From assembly GCA_022824305.1 (NCBI GenBank), contig JAJEAD010000076.1:1-64000 (forward strand): a stretch of 64,000 bases of DNA, written 5' to 3'. The number at the start of each line of letters is the position of its first letter. Within the stretch, counting starts at the first letter, position 1. The DNA comes from Gammaproteobacteria bacterium. Its GTDB lineage: Bacteria; Pseudomonadota; Gammaproteobacteria; HK1. The notes below the pieces were generated by a model, which made no database searches, was not told where the DNA came from, and saw only the letters and a program-made list of their open reading frames with translations. Below, in pieces: positions 26,031 through 34,586 of this stretch. The translations under genes were made by a program, and so were the position numbers.

Positions 26031-27329
26031 TCAACGCGCGGGCTCGCCGAGCAGCCTGGTTTCCACCTCCGACAAGGCGTCGCGCACTCTGCCACACGCG
26101 TCGGCGACCTCCCGCTCCGACGCGATCAGGGGCGGCATCAGCCCCATGACCTCGGAACGCGTCCCGCACTCCCAGGTCAACAGCCCTCGGTGCAGAGCGG
26201 CCAGGCGAGTCAGGCGGGCGACCTCGCCGCAGGAGACACCGGCCACCGAGCGCAACTCGAGGCCGAACATGGCGCCAGCGCCACGCCACTCCCTGGTCAA
26301 GGGAGAGGCGCATAGCGCCGCGCGATGCGAGGCGAACCAGGTCTCGATCAATCGGGCCCGGGCGCAGAGGTCCTGATCGATCAGATAGCGAAGCGCCGCC
26401 CTGCCGGCGGCGGCGGTGACCGGATGCAGTTGGAACGTGGAGGATTGTGCACCGCGCGGCCAGGCGGACATGATCTCTTCGCGTCCCGCGACCAGACCTC
26501 CGGGAAAACCGCCACCCATGCTCTTCCCCATGAGGAGCAGGTCGGGGATGACGCCGGAGCTCCGGCACGCGAAGAGGTGTCCGGTCCGTCCGAACCCCGT
26601 GAAGATCTCGTCCAGGATGAGGGGTACGCCGCTTTCCCGGGCGGCAGTGGCAACGGCTTCGAGAAAGCCCGCCGGCGGAATGGCGACGCCCGCCGTGGCC
26701 TGAATCGGCTCCACGATCACCCCGGCCAGCGGCGGGGCGTCTCCCGCACGTCGTGAAATCGACCGGACGGCGGTAGCGGCGGCAGAGTCTCCGTCGTCGT
26801 TCGAATCGGGATAGGGGACGAATTCCGTGGCGGGGGAGAACGGACCCAAGCCCGCGTTGGAGCCCTTGGCATGCGACACCGCCAGCGCCCCCAGCGTGCG
26901 GCCGTGATAGCCGCCGGTGAAGGCGAGAAAGGTGCGCGCGCCGGTGTAATGCATGCACGCCTTCAGCGCGATCTCCGTCGCTTCGCTTCCGTTGGTCGCG
27001 GGATGCAGTCGAGTGAGGTCGCCCGGCAGGACCTGAAGCATCTCCTCGAAGAAACGCGCTTGCACGCTCGCATGGAAGTGAGGCCCGATGTGCGTAATCC
27101 CGCTCTGCAACTGCGCCTGCACCGCGGCCAGGACCGCGGGGTTGCCGTGGCCTACGTTGGAGACTCCGGAACCGGCCGCAAAGTCGAGATAGGTTCGACC
27201 TTCCGATGTGCTCAGGCGCACGCCGGATCCCGAAGAGAAGATCGGCGGATCCGCCGACAGGCTGAAGGTCTTTGTCGCGACGGACTCCGCGCGCCGAAAG
27301 GTGTCGGAGTCGATCGGCATATCCCTCAC
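26031..27329 (-). CDS. Class III PLP-dependent aminotransferase (copy 1)
   Basis: This 432-residue fold-type I enzyme belongs to the omega-amino acid/glutamate-1-semialdehyde group. Motifs are NGSEATEIALKACMHYTGAR, GGYHGRTLGAL, the PLP-binding Asp in LILDEIFTGFGRTG and the Schiff-base Lys269 in LLLMGKSMGGGFPGG. It would move an amino group from a terminal amine or beta/gamma-amino acid to a keto acid. A GTG at 27329 overlaps the stop of the preceding gene (GTGA); an ATG at 27320 is the alternative. It is the last gene of the four-gene minus-strand catabolic operon and a diverged paralogue of the enzyme at 40041-41369. Confidence 0.9.
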   Translation of the reverse strand: MRDMPIDSDTFRRAESVATKTFSLSADPPIFSSGSGVRLSTSEGRTYLDFAAGSGVSNVGHGNPAVLAAVQAQLQSGITHIGPHFHASVQARFFEEMLQVLPGDLTRLHPATNGSEATEIALKACMHYTGARTFLAFTGGYHGRTLGALAVSHAKGSNAGLGPFSPATEFVPYPDSNDDGDSAAATAVRSISRRAGDAPPLAGVIVEPIQATAGVAIPPAGFLEAVATAARESGVPLILDEIFTGFGRTGHLFACRSSGVIPDLLLMGKSMGGGFPGGLVAGREEIMSAWPRGAQSSTFQLHPVTAAAGRAALRYLIDQDLCARARLIETWFASHRAALCASPLTREWRGAGAMFGLELRSVAGVSCGEVARLTRLAALHRGLLTWECGTRSEVMGLMPPLIASEREVADACGRVRDALSEVETRLLGEPAR

Positions 27330-28078
27330 GCTTCGACCGGCGCCACACCATGCCGGGAGAACAGGCTTCCCGAATCGGACCGGGTCGCGTCCGCTCCCAT
27401 CAACCGGCAGGCGTGCCAGACCAACGCCCCGGGGCCGGTGACGACCGCCATCCCCAGCTCGTCTTCCATCTCCTTCAGCCGCGCGGCGGCGCGGACCCCT
27501 CCGCCGCCGAGCACGACAGCCTCGGCGGGCGGCCTCCCGATCCCCCGTGCAACGCCGTGCCAGTACTCCGGCGTGAGCCGCTCGATGGTGGACTCACTGC
27601 GATGGTCGAGGGCCTGATGGCGCGTCACCCCGATGCCCTGCCCGTGCAGGTAGGCAATCAGCCGGTCCACGACATCGGGCGAGTAGGGCGCCGCGAGAGC
27701 CACGCGCCGTACGCCGAGAACACGCAACGCGGCCACGATGGCAGCGCTCATGGCCGTCGCCGGCCGGCCGAGCTCGGTGGCGACGGCCCGCGTCATGACC
27801 CGCTCGTGCTCGCGTCCGAGAATGAAGCTGCCGGCACAGTCGCCGAGCGCGGCGACATCGACGTGGGCGAGCGCGAGCAGCCGGGCCGCGCTCAGAACTG
27901 GTGCGAGATCGGCGTCGGCCTCGAAAGATTCCGCGGACAGGTCACCGGCCACCGCATACCGGGCTGTCAGCAGAGCGACGCCATCGGGCAGACAGCTCCA
28001 GAACTCGTCGTCGTTCAACCCGTCGGCCGGCCAGAGAAAGCCGATCCGTCCCGCATCCCCACGAATCAACGCTTCCAT
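27326..28078 (-). CDS. Asp/Glu racemase-fold protein, maleate isomerase/arylmalonate decarboxylase-like
   Basis: This 250-residue protein is of the maleate cis-trans isomerase/arylmalonate decarboxylase branch. GRIGFLWPADG opens the protein; DVAALGDCAGSFI holds the first active-site Cys (Cys81), and RRVALAAPYSPDVVDRLIAYL is the family's central block. The second Cys, expected in a CTN-type motif, is missing: that region reads VVLGGGGVRAA with Gly at the key position. Maleate isomerase needs both Cys, and arylmalonate decarboxylase keeps only the second, so this single-Cys arrangement is unusual. It starts 3 bases after the amidase stop and its own stop overlaps the aminotransferase start, so the three are translated together. 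Confidence 0.8.
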   Translation of the reverse strand: MEALIRGDAGRIGFLWPADGLNDDEFWSCLPDGVALLTARYAVAGDLSAESFEADADLAPVLSAARLLALAHVDVAALGDCAGSFILGREHERVMTRAVATELGRPATAMSAAIVAALRVLGVRRVALAAPYSPDVVDRLIAYLHGQGIGVTRHQALDHRSESTIERLTPEYWHGVARGIGRPPAEAVVLGGGGVRAAARLKEMEDELGMAVVTGPGALVWHACRLMGADATRSDSGSLFSRHGVAPVEA

Positions 28079-28081
28079 GCT

Positions 28082-29518
28082 TCAGGATCGCTCCGGGAAA
28101 CTCAGGTCCGGTCGCGGCCGGCCGAGCCCTTCGATGGTGGAGAACAGGCTCTCCAGGGTATGTCCGACATCCAGGAGCCAGGCGTCCCGTCCCAGGGGAC
28201 CGACAATCTGAAGGCCGAAGGGCAGTCCCCCCGGACCGAGGCCACAAGGGATCACCATGGCGGGGTTCGACATCATGGTAACGCCGTAGGCGATGGCCTC
28301 CCAGCGCAGGTAACCGCCCATGTCCTCGCCGTCGATCTGCTTCGGGTAGAGCTCGTCGTTGGGGAAAGGCGGCACGGACGCGGCCGGAGTAATCAGCAGA
28401 TCGTGGTTCTCGAAGAATGCCTGGGCGCTCGCCAGAATTCGGGTTCGCTCCTTCTCCGCCCATCCGATGTCGTCGATGGTCAATCGCCCGGCCCGGGTCA
28501 GCTCGTCGACGATCACCGGCCCGAAGGCACCGGGATTGTCCTCGTACATCGGCTTGAAGTCGGCCACGAACCCGACGCCGCGAAGGATGTAGAACGCACG
28601 ATCCGCGTTCGTCGTGTCGGGTGCTCCCTCCTCGCAGGCGAGGAAGGACGACGAGAAGGCGGTCAGCTTGTCGCGAAAGGTGCGGCGCACCTCTTTCGAT
28701 ACCGGGGCAAACCCGAGGTCTTCGGAAACCCCTGCCTTCAAGCCCGTCAGATCGATCGTGCGAGGTGCCTCGCGCATCGCGGGTTCCGGCGCCCGGGACA
28801 GCGGGTCGCGAGCGTCCCGTCCCATCATGGCCGAGAGAAGGAGCTTGCAGTCGGCCACGGTCCGCCCAATGGGTCCCTCTACGTCGAAAGGACTGAAGGC
28901 GAAGGGCCGCCGGATCTGGGCGACCGTCCCCGGCGATGGTCGAAACCCCGAGATCCCGCAGAACGAAGCCGGAGTCCGCAGGCTGCCGGCGAAATCCGAA
29001 CCCATGGCCAGGGGCACCATGCCCGCGGCCAGAGCGACGGCGCTGCCGCCCGACGATGCCCCGGCGCTCAGGCCCGGAGCGAAGGGGTTGCTCGTCGCAC
29101 CGTACAGCGGGTTCAGCGTCGTCGCGCCAAAGCCGTGCTCGGGCACGTTGGTCTTGCCGACGACGATCGCGCCGGCGCGGCGCATGCGCGCGACCACGTC
29201 TTCGTCGGCACCGGGAACGAAATCGGCAAAGAGCGGCGATCCAAAGGTCGTCCTGATGCCGGCCACATGATTGAGGTCCTTGACGCCCAGGGGAAGGCCA
29301 TGCAGCGGTCCCAGGTCGTCGCCGCGGGCGGCGGCCTGCTCCGCGGCGACGGCCTCGCTCCGCGCCCGCTCCGGGCAGAAGTTGACGATGGCGTTGAGCA
29401 ACGGATTCACCGCTTCGATGCGGCGAATGCAGCTCTCGAGCAACTCGACGGGCGATAGCTGCCCGGTTCCGATCAAGTGCCGCAACTCGACGGCGCTGAG
29501 GTCGCAGAGCTCAGACAT
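28082..29518 (-). CDS. Amidase (amidase signature family), cluster enzyme
   Basis: This 478-residue amidase has the full triad: Lys80 in PLGVKDLNH, cis-Ser155 in SAGASSGGSAVALAAG and Ser179 in SDFAGSLRTPAS. The glycine-serine motif is GASSGGS instead of the usual GGSSGGS. The C-terminal AIAYGVTMMSNPAMVIPCGL and GLPFGLQIVGP match the family. It lies 86 bases downstream of the cyclase and 3 bases upstream of the racemase-fold gene. In the operon it would hydrolyse an amide, perhaps one produced by opening a cyclic imide or lactam by the cyclase. That order of steps is inference. Confidence 0.9.
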   Translation of the reverse strand: MSELCDLSAVELRHLIGTGQLSPVELLESCIRRIEAVNPLLNAIVNFCPERARSEAVAAEQAAARGDDLGPLHGLPLGVKDLNHVAGIRTTFGSPLFADFVPGADEDVVARMRRAGAIVVGKTNVPEHGFGATTLNPLYGATSNPFAPGLSAGASSGGSAVALAAGMVPLAMGSDFAGSLRTPASFCGISGFRPSPGTVAQIRRPFAFSPFDVEGPIGRTVADCKLLLSAMMGRDARDPLSRAPEPAMREAPRTIDLTGLKAGVSEDLGFAPVSKEVRRTFRDKLTAFSSSFLACEEGAPDTTNADRAFYILRGVGFVADFKPMYEDNPGAFGPVIVDELTRAGRLTIDDIGWAEKERTRILASAQAFFENHDLLITPAASVPPFPNDELYPKQIDGEDMGGYLRWEAIAYGVTMMSNPAMVIPCGLGPGGLPFGLQIVGPLGRDAWLLDVGHTLESLFSTIEGLGRPRPDLSFPERS

Positions 29519-29604
29519 CGGGGCGCTTCGATTCGCTTACCCGATCGTTCACGCCAGTGCGATGAGAGCGGCGGGACCGATCCGTCCGATCATGGCGCCC
29601 GGTG

Positions 29605-30957
29605 TCACCGGCGACTCGCGTCCCCCCACTCCAGACCCAGCACGCGCGCCGGCGCGGCTTCTGCATCCGGGAGGTTGAGCGGCATCGCCGCAAGCCAGGG
29701 GTTGTCCGCCCGTAGCGCCGAGAGGTTGGTGACGTTCTTCACGAGCCCCATCCCGCCGCCGAGCAGGGTCGCTTCGGCATCCAGATCACTGAGCCGGGCC
29801 GGACCTCCGCGCAGGCGCTTGCGGCCGGCATCGACCTCGAAGTCGGCGGCCATGACCCGGTAGCCGCGGCCCACGATCAGCTTCGCCGCCCCATCCGCCA
29901 GCCACGGAGAGCGCTCCGGCCACGTCGGGTCGTCGTAGGCGACACCCTCGGCGAAACCGGTGCGCAGAATCAGGATCTCTCCGCCTCGCTCGTGCGGGAG
30001 GCTGCGCTCCAGCGCGCCGGGCTCGATTGGCGTATCGGCGGGCATGTCCGACAAATCCACGATGTCGGCAGGACCGACGAGCGGCGCTCCGAAGAAGTCG
30101 TCGAGTGCCGGTCCCGCCGGATCGACGTACCTGGGCGTCACGACGTGCGTGTGGGAATGGCCCTCGAACCTCACCCCGGTCTCCTGCACCGGGTCACCCG
30201 CCTCGAAGGTCTTGGCCAGTCCGACCGAGACGCGACCCCGCCAGTCCGCCCGGATGGGGAGCGACAGGTCGACGATACGCGGGTCCGGGGACGGCCAACG
30301 GGTCAGGGCGACGGGCCCGGCCGGACCGCCGTCGGCCTTCGGCAGGCGCAGAGGCCATCCGATCAGGAACACGCGCTCCCGATCGATCTTCCAGAGGTTG
30401 ACCACGTGCTCCAGATGCATGAGCTTCGCGCCCAGCACGATCTGGTGCTCGACGAACTCGTCGTTCGTCACCAGCCGGTCGTTCATGTCCCGCGCGTTGT
30501 AATCCTGCGGAAAGTCGATCACGAGCGCCTTGGCGCCGTGCTCGACGATCCACTGCGATCCGCTGGCGTCGAGCCAGGTGGACTGCTGCCAGTATTCGGG
30601 GGTCGTGCTGGGGAAGCGCTGGTGCAGGTTCGAACGCAGTACCACGATATCGCCCCTGCGCACGTGGCCCCCGCGCGACTCGAGCACGTCAGCGGTCACG
30701 GGCCGGGAAGGCACGCGATCCGAGACATCGATCACCGCCGCCTCGCCGCAGAGTTGATCGAGCCCGCACTCATCGAGAGTCAGGCTGCCGCGCACCATGT
30801 GGCAGGGGGCGTCGACATGGGTGAAGCCGTGCTTGGGCCAGTCGACACCGGTCTCGGCCAGAAAACCCGCTTCGGGTTCTCGGCGCAGAGTATCGCCGAG
30901 CCAGTTCCAGTGCCGGACGATCGGATGGGTCAGGGAGATTACGCTTGTTTCGTCCAC
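29605..30957 (-). CDS. Two-domain cyclase-family amidohydrolase, N-terminal site intact
   Basis: This 450-residue protein contains two tandem cyclase (PF04199; KynB/isatin hydrolase-like) domains. The N-terminal domain has the complete metal motif HGFTHVDAPCH (residues 43-53). The second domain has the matching segment HSHTHVVTPRY (267-277), which keeps two His but has Val for Asp and Tyr for the last His. The family hydrolyses cyclic or N-formyl amides with Mn or Zn. A GTG at 30957 (MDETSVISLTHPIV) was chosen because homology starts there and GAGG precedes it; a TTG at 31002 is also in frame. It heads the minus operon, opposite the related protein at 32386-33723. Confidence 0.85.
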   Translation of the reverse strand: MDETSVISLTHPIVRHWNWLGDTLRREPEAGFLAETGVDWPKHGFTHVDAPCHMVRGSLTLDECGLDQLCGEAAVIDVSDRVPSRPVTADVLESRGGHVRRGDIVVLRSNLHQRFPSTTPEYWQQSTWLDASGSQWIVEHGAKALVIDFPQDYNARDMNDRLVTNDEFVEHQIVLGAKLMHLEHVVNLWKIDRERVFLIGWPLRLPKADGGPAGPVALTRWPSPDPRIVDLSLPIRADWRGRVSVGLAKTFEAGDPVQETGVRFEGHSHTHVVTPRYVDPAGPALDDFFGAPLVGPADIVDLSDMPADTPIEPGALERSLPHERGGEILILRTGFAEGVAYDDPTWPERSPWLADGAAKLIVGRGYRVMAADFEVDAGRKRLRGGPARLSDLDAEATLLGGGMGLVKNVTNLSALRADNPWLAAMPLNLPDAEAAPARVLGLEWGDASRR

Positions 30958-30995
30958 ACGGAGCCTCGCGTCCGATTCGGCCGCGTTCGAATCCC

Positions 30996-31024
30996 TTGAC
31001 AACCCCTGGTGGAGGGATCATATT
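30996..31024 (+). promoter_or_regulatory. Predicted plus-strand promoter of the transporter operon
   Basis: A perfect -35 box, TTGACA (30996-31001), is followed after 17 bases by CATATT (31019-31024). Transcription would start near 31031, about 75 bases before the binding-protein ATG at 31107 and just before the palindromic operator. Confidence 0.55.
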
Positions 31025-31045
31025 GCGGCCCTGCCAAATTGTCTA
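31017..31045 (-). promoter_or_regulatory. Predicted minus-strand promoter of the cyclase-amidase operon
   Basis: On the minus strand TAGACA (31045-31040) is followed after 17 bases by TATGAT (31022-31017). Its -10 overlaps that of the plus promoter and its -35 lies inside the palindrome ATTGTCTACAAT, so one bound regulator could silence both directions. Confidence 0.5.
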
Positions 31046-31061
31046 CAATCTACAATATTGA
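31038..31061. promoter_or_regulatory. Palindromic operator, GntR/FCD type
   Basis: ATTGTCTACAAT at 31038-31049 is a perfect inverted repeat (ATTGT, 2-base spacer, ACAAT). A second palindrome, CAATATTG, lies at 31053-31060. The first has the shape of sites bound by FCD-type GntR regulators, and a GntR gene of that type is at 37978-38640. It covers the minus promoter -35 and lies at about +8 of the plus promoter. Confidence 0.6.
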
Positions 31062-31106
31062 CGCCCGCCGATTGTGCAGGCGGTGTCATGCGAGGGAGAG
31101 AACATC

Positions 31107-32231
31107 ATGTCCGGAAAGAAGCGAGATCGCTCCAGAGTCACGCGGCGTCAGGTGCTTGCGACAGCGGGCAAGGGCGCCCTCGCCGGCACTGCCCTGCTCG
31201 CCGGCTCGTCGCTCTGGACACGGGCGGCCCGGGCTGCCGAAGAGGTCAATGTGCTGGCCTTCGGCGGCTACGAAGAGCCCGGCATGCTGGAGCCCTTCGA
31301 GCAGTCGACGGGTATCAAGGTCAACCTGAAGATCCACGACGGATCGGACGAGGAGATGGTCGCCCTGATTGCCTCCTCGCCACCGGGCACCTTCGACATC
31401 ATCACCCCGACCAGCGCCTACATACCAAGGGCCGTGCAGGACGGGCTGCTGATGGAGCTCGACCCCTCCGACTACGCTCTGGACGACTACTTCGATCTCA
31501 TCGCCAAGTGGCCGCCCGTGTGGACGGACGGCAAGATGTACGCCATCGTGAATCGCTTCGGCTACTACGGCATCACCTACAACCACAACAAGTACTCCGA
31601 GAGCGACGTCTCGAGCTACAGCGTCCTCTGGGAGGAGCGGGCCAAGGGGCGGGTCGCCCTGTTCGACTGGTTCCTGCCGAACATGGGCTGCCTGTCGAAG
31701 TACAACGGCAACGCGACCCCCTACGATCTGTCCGACGAACAGTTCGGCAAGCTCGAATCCACCCTCATGGGCCTGCGCCCGCAGGTCGGCCTGGTCGGCA
31801 ACACCTCGCAGGTGATCCAGGCGATGGCGGGCGGTAGCTACGATCTGGCGATCGCCGGCGAATGGGTCCAGGCCGGCATGTACGACGACGGGCTGCCCTT
31901 CAAGGCCCTGGTGCCGCAGGAAGGGGGAGTCACCTGGGACCAGGCGGTATGCATCGCCGCGAACACGCCGCGCCCCGATACCGCCAGGAAGTTCCTCCAG
32001 TACGTCACGGGACCCGAGTTCCAGGCCAGGCTCGCGGTCGCCAGGACCTACTACAGCATGGTGCCGAACAAGAAGGCGGCAGCGATGCTGCCCCAGGACA
32101 AGCGCGAGCTGCTGAACCTTGCCGATCTGGACAAGTTCACCGACGTGTTCATGGCCAATCTTTCGCCTCGCAAGGATCCGGCCAATCGAGGGGCCTGGCT
32201 CGACGCATGGGAGAGATTCAAGAACGCATGA
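31107..32231 (+). CDS. Polyamine-type ABC transporter substrate-binding protein, Tat-exported
   Basis: This 374-residue periplasmic binding protein resembles PotD/PotF and delivers its ligand to the permeases at 33717-35380. The N-terminus is a twin-arginine signal (TRRQVLATAGKGALAGTALL), with a likely cleavage after ARA near residue 43. The mature part begins EEVNVLAFGGYEEPGMLEPF, matching the first strand of PotD-like proteins, and contains GTFDIITPTSAYI and YAIVNRFGYYGITYNHNKY. A GAGGGAGAG ribosome-binding site precedes the ATG at 31107. It is the first gene of the plus operon, downstream of the predicted promoter and operator. PotD-like proteins bind polyamines, but relatives bind other cations, so the ligand is open. 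Confidence 0.88.
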   Translation: MSGKKRDRSRVTRRQVLATAGKGALAGTALLAGSSLWTRAARAAEEVNVLAFGGYEEPGMLEPFEQSTGIKVNLKIHDGSDEEMVALIASSPPGTFDIITPTSAYIPRAVQDGLLMELDPSDYALDDYFDLIAKWPPVWTDGKMYAIVNRFGYYGITYNHNKYSESDVSSYSVLWEERAKGRVALFDWFLPNMGCLSKYNGNATPYDLSDEQFGKLESTLMGLRPQVGLVGNTSQVIQAMAGGSYDLAIAGEWVQAGMYDDGLPFKALVPQEGGVTWDQAVCIAANTPRPDTARKFLQYVTGPEFQARLAVARTYYSMVPNKKAAAMLPQDKRELLNLADLDKFTDVFMANLSPRKDPANRGAWLDAWERFKNA

Positions 32232-32385
32232 GCGCGTTGCCGCAGGCGTCGCCGGGTGGACTCGAACCCCGCGGAAGAACGACTTCCGCGGGATCCGGCC
32301 ACCCGGTTCGCGGTGCGCTTCGATCGAGCTCCGGGTGTAGCGAAGCGATACAGTGGCCGGCGGCGAACCGCCAGTGGAGCGCGGC

Positions 32386-33723
32386 ATGACGATCATCGAC
32401 TGTGCGGCGATGATCGAGCCCCACTGGCGGTGGGACTCCTATCCCTTCGTCTCCCAGACCTATCACGAGGGCGACGAGTTTCAGGAGTTCGGGCTCAAGT
32501 GGTACGGCACCGGGTTTTCCCAGGTCAGCGCGCCGGGCTGGAAGATCCGCGGTGCCGCCAGGCTCGACGACTACTCGCTGGAAGACTTCGTCGGCGTCGC
32601 GACAGTCGCCGACTTCACGAACGACCGCGAAGTCAGCCCTCTTGCGCTCCGAGAGCGGGTCGGAGGCGCACAGCAACGCCGCCTCCTGGTTCTCAAGACC
32701 GGACACGCCGACAGAATCTCCAACCGCCGGGCCGGCTACTGGCGAAAGGCTCCGGTGCTCGACCCCGAGGTGGCCGATGCGGCGAAAGATCTCGGCTACC
32801 TTCATGTCGCGGTCGATCTGCCCTGTGACAGCGTGGAAGCACGCCGGCCCGGTGGCGAAGGAGCAATCGAGAACCGGAACGAGTCCTTCCGCCGGCGTGC
32901 CCATGAGCGTGGACTGCTGCTCACCGAGAACTGCGAGAACCTGAGCGCCATCCGGCAGGACGAAGTCTTCTTCGCCTCCATTCCTCTGGCGGTCCCGCAG
33001 GCGACCACCGGCCCCTGCCGCCCGATCGCCCTCACCCGATGGCGTTCCGAGCGGCCCGTCATCCATGACGTCTCAACCCCGCTGTTCAACCATTGGCGCT
33101 GGAAGCTGGATGTCTTCCCGGGCAGGAGCTTCGAGGACGGCGACGGTGCCGACGAGACTCACTTCGTCTTCGGTGGGCATGGCTTCACCCACTGCGACGC
33201 TCCCTGTCACATGTACCGGGACGGACCGACGATTCACGAGCTGCCCAATCGCGGGCTCGACCTGTTCATACGCGAAGCCTCCATCATCGACTTCTCCGAC
33301 CTGAACCTGCCGCAACCGCTCACGCGGAGAATGATGGAGGAGCGCGGCGGACACGTCCGCGCCGGCGACCTCGTGATCCTGCGCAGCGACCTCACGAACA
33401 AGATGGGCTATGAAAGCAGGACATGGCACGTGAACGCGCCCAACCTGGAAGAGGATGCGGCGCACTGGCTGGCGGAGCGGAAACCCGCCGGCGTCTGTCT
33501 CGACTTCCCTCAGGACTATGTCGCCAGGCAGATGCTCGACCGACACGTCCGCAACGAAGAGTTCGTCGCGCATCACGCCATGTTCCGCAACCACATTCCC
33601 TACATCGAAGACCTGAAGGACATCGGGGCGATCAAGACCGATCGGCCCTTTCTCATGTCCATCCCCTTGAAGATGACTTGCGTGGACGGTGCGCCGATGC
33701 GCGTCGTCGCGATTGAATGGTGA
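32386..33723 (+). CDS. Two-domain cyclase-family amidohydrolase, C-terminal site intact
   Basis: This 445-residue protein also contains two cyclase domains, but here the second is the catalytic one: HGFTHCDAPCH at 265-275. The first domain has TGFSQVSAPGW at 42-52, in which every metal-binding residue is lost. Its C-terminal half resembles the N-terminal half of the protein at 29605-30957, as shown by RGGHVRAGDLVILRSDL and DFPQDYVARQM, against RGGHVRRGDIVVLRSNL and DFPQDYNARDM there. The pair therefore looks like swapped-order relatives. The ATG at 32386 gives a 155-base gap after the binding-protein gene; its stop overlaps the permease start by 7 bases. A cyclic amide or formamide substrate is inferred from the family. 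Confidence 0.83.
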   Translation: MTIIDCAAMIEPHWRWDSYPFVSQTYHEGDEFQEFGLKWYGTGFSQVSAPGWKIRGAARLDDYSLEDFVGVATVADFTNDREVSPLALRERVGGAQQRRLLVLKTGHADRISNRRAGYWRKAPVLDPEVADAAKDLGYLHVAVDLPCDSVEARRPGGEGAIENRNESFRRRAHERGLLLTENCENLSAIRQDEVFFASIPLAVPQATTGPCRPIALTRWRSERPVIHDVSTPLFNHWRWKLDVFPGRSFEDGDGADETHFVFGGHGFTHCDAPCHMYRDGPTIHELPNRGLDLFIREASIIDFSDLNLPQPLTRRMMEERGGHVRAGDLVILRSDLTNKMGYESRTWHVNAPNLEEDAAHWLAERKPAGVCLDFPQDYVARQMLDRHVRNEEFVAHHAMFRNHIPYIEDLKDIGAIKTDRPFLMSIPLKMTCVDGAPMRVVAIEW

Positions 33724-34586
33724 GTCCGGCCGAGCCGGAGAGGCGCCGACGCGATCCTGTCCGCAACCTCTGGCACGGGGTTGCGCTCGCCATCCTGCTG
33801 ATCGCCTGCTTCTTCGTCCTGCCCATCGCTTACACGGCTGGCCTCAGCCTGACTTCCCCCGATGTCGACGGAGCGACGCTGGCCAACTACCGGACCTTCT
33901 TCTCGACGGAGCACTTGAGGGGGGCGCTCGGCCGCACCGTGTTGCTGGCCGGTTCCGTGGTCCTGCTCTCCTCCGTGATTGCCTATCCTCTCTCCTACTT
34001 CCTGGTCTTCCTCGTCGGACCGAGACTTCGGATTTTCCTGCTCTTCGTCCTGGTCGCACCATTCTGGACGAGCTTCATGATCCGCGCCTTCGCATGGCAG
34101 CTCGTGCTGTCGGACAGCGGGGTGATCGCCTACATTCTGAGCAAGCTTCTGGGCGTGCCGGTAGCCCTCGGGTTCCTCTACTCCATCGGTGCTTCGATCT
34201 TCGGACTGACGCTCTTCGGGGTAATGCTGATCACACTCACGCTGTTCAGCGTGATGGTCACTATCGACGCCCGGCTGCTGGAAGCGAACGCGGACCTCGG
34301 GGGCACGCGCTGGCACGCTTTCAAGGAGGTGGTGCTTCCCCTCAGCGCACCGGGATGGCTGATCGGCGGACTGCTGACCTTCATCGTCTGTGTCGGCGAC
34401 TACGCCGTACCGTCGCTGCTCGGCGGCGGCCTGAAACCCGTGCTCGCGCAGATTATGCTCTCCACGCTCAAGGGGACCTACGACCTGGCGATGGCCGCAA
34501 CCTTTGCCGTGATACTGGTCCTCGTCATCGTCGTCTGCGCGCTTCCCCTGCTGCTCCTGGTTCGTCAGGTCCGGCTGCAATCATGA
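33717..34586 (+). CDS. ABC transporter permease, PotB/PotH type
   Basis: This 289-residue inner-membrane permease has six predicted helices, from LAILLIACFFVLPIAYTAGL to TFAVILVLVIVVCALPLLLL. The EAA loop that docks the ATPase reads LLEANADLGGTRWHAFKEVVLPLSAPG, and the PFWTSFMIRAFAWQLVL segment is typical of PotB/PotH. Its ATG at 33717 overlaps the end of the cyclase gene, and its stop overlaps the next permease ATG (ATGA at 34583-34586). It pairs with the next gene to form the membrane channel for the binding protein at 31107. Confidence 0.92.
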   Translation: MVSPAEPERRRRDPVRNLWHGVALAILLIACFFVLPIAYTAGLSLTSPDVDGATLANYRTFFSTEHLRGALGRTVLLAGSVVLLSSVIAYPLSYFLVFLVGPRLRIFLLFVLVAPFWTSFMIRAFAWQLVLSDSGVIAYILSKLLGVPVALGFLYSIGASIFGLTLFGVMLITLTLFSVMVTIDARLLEANADLGGTRWHAFKEVVLPLSAPGWLIGGLLTFIVCVGDYAVPSLLGGGLKPVLAQIMLSTLKGTYDLAMAATFAVILVLVIVVCALPLLLLVRQVRLQS

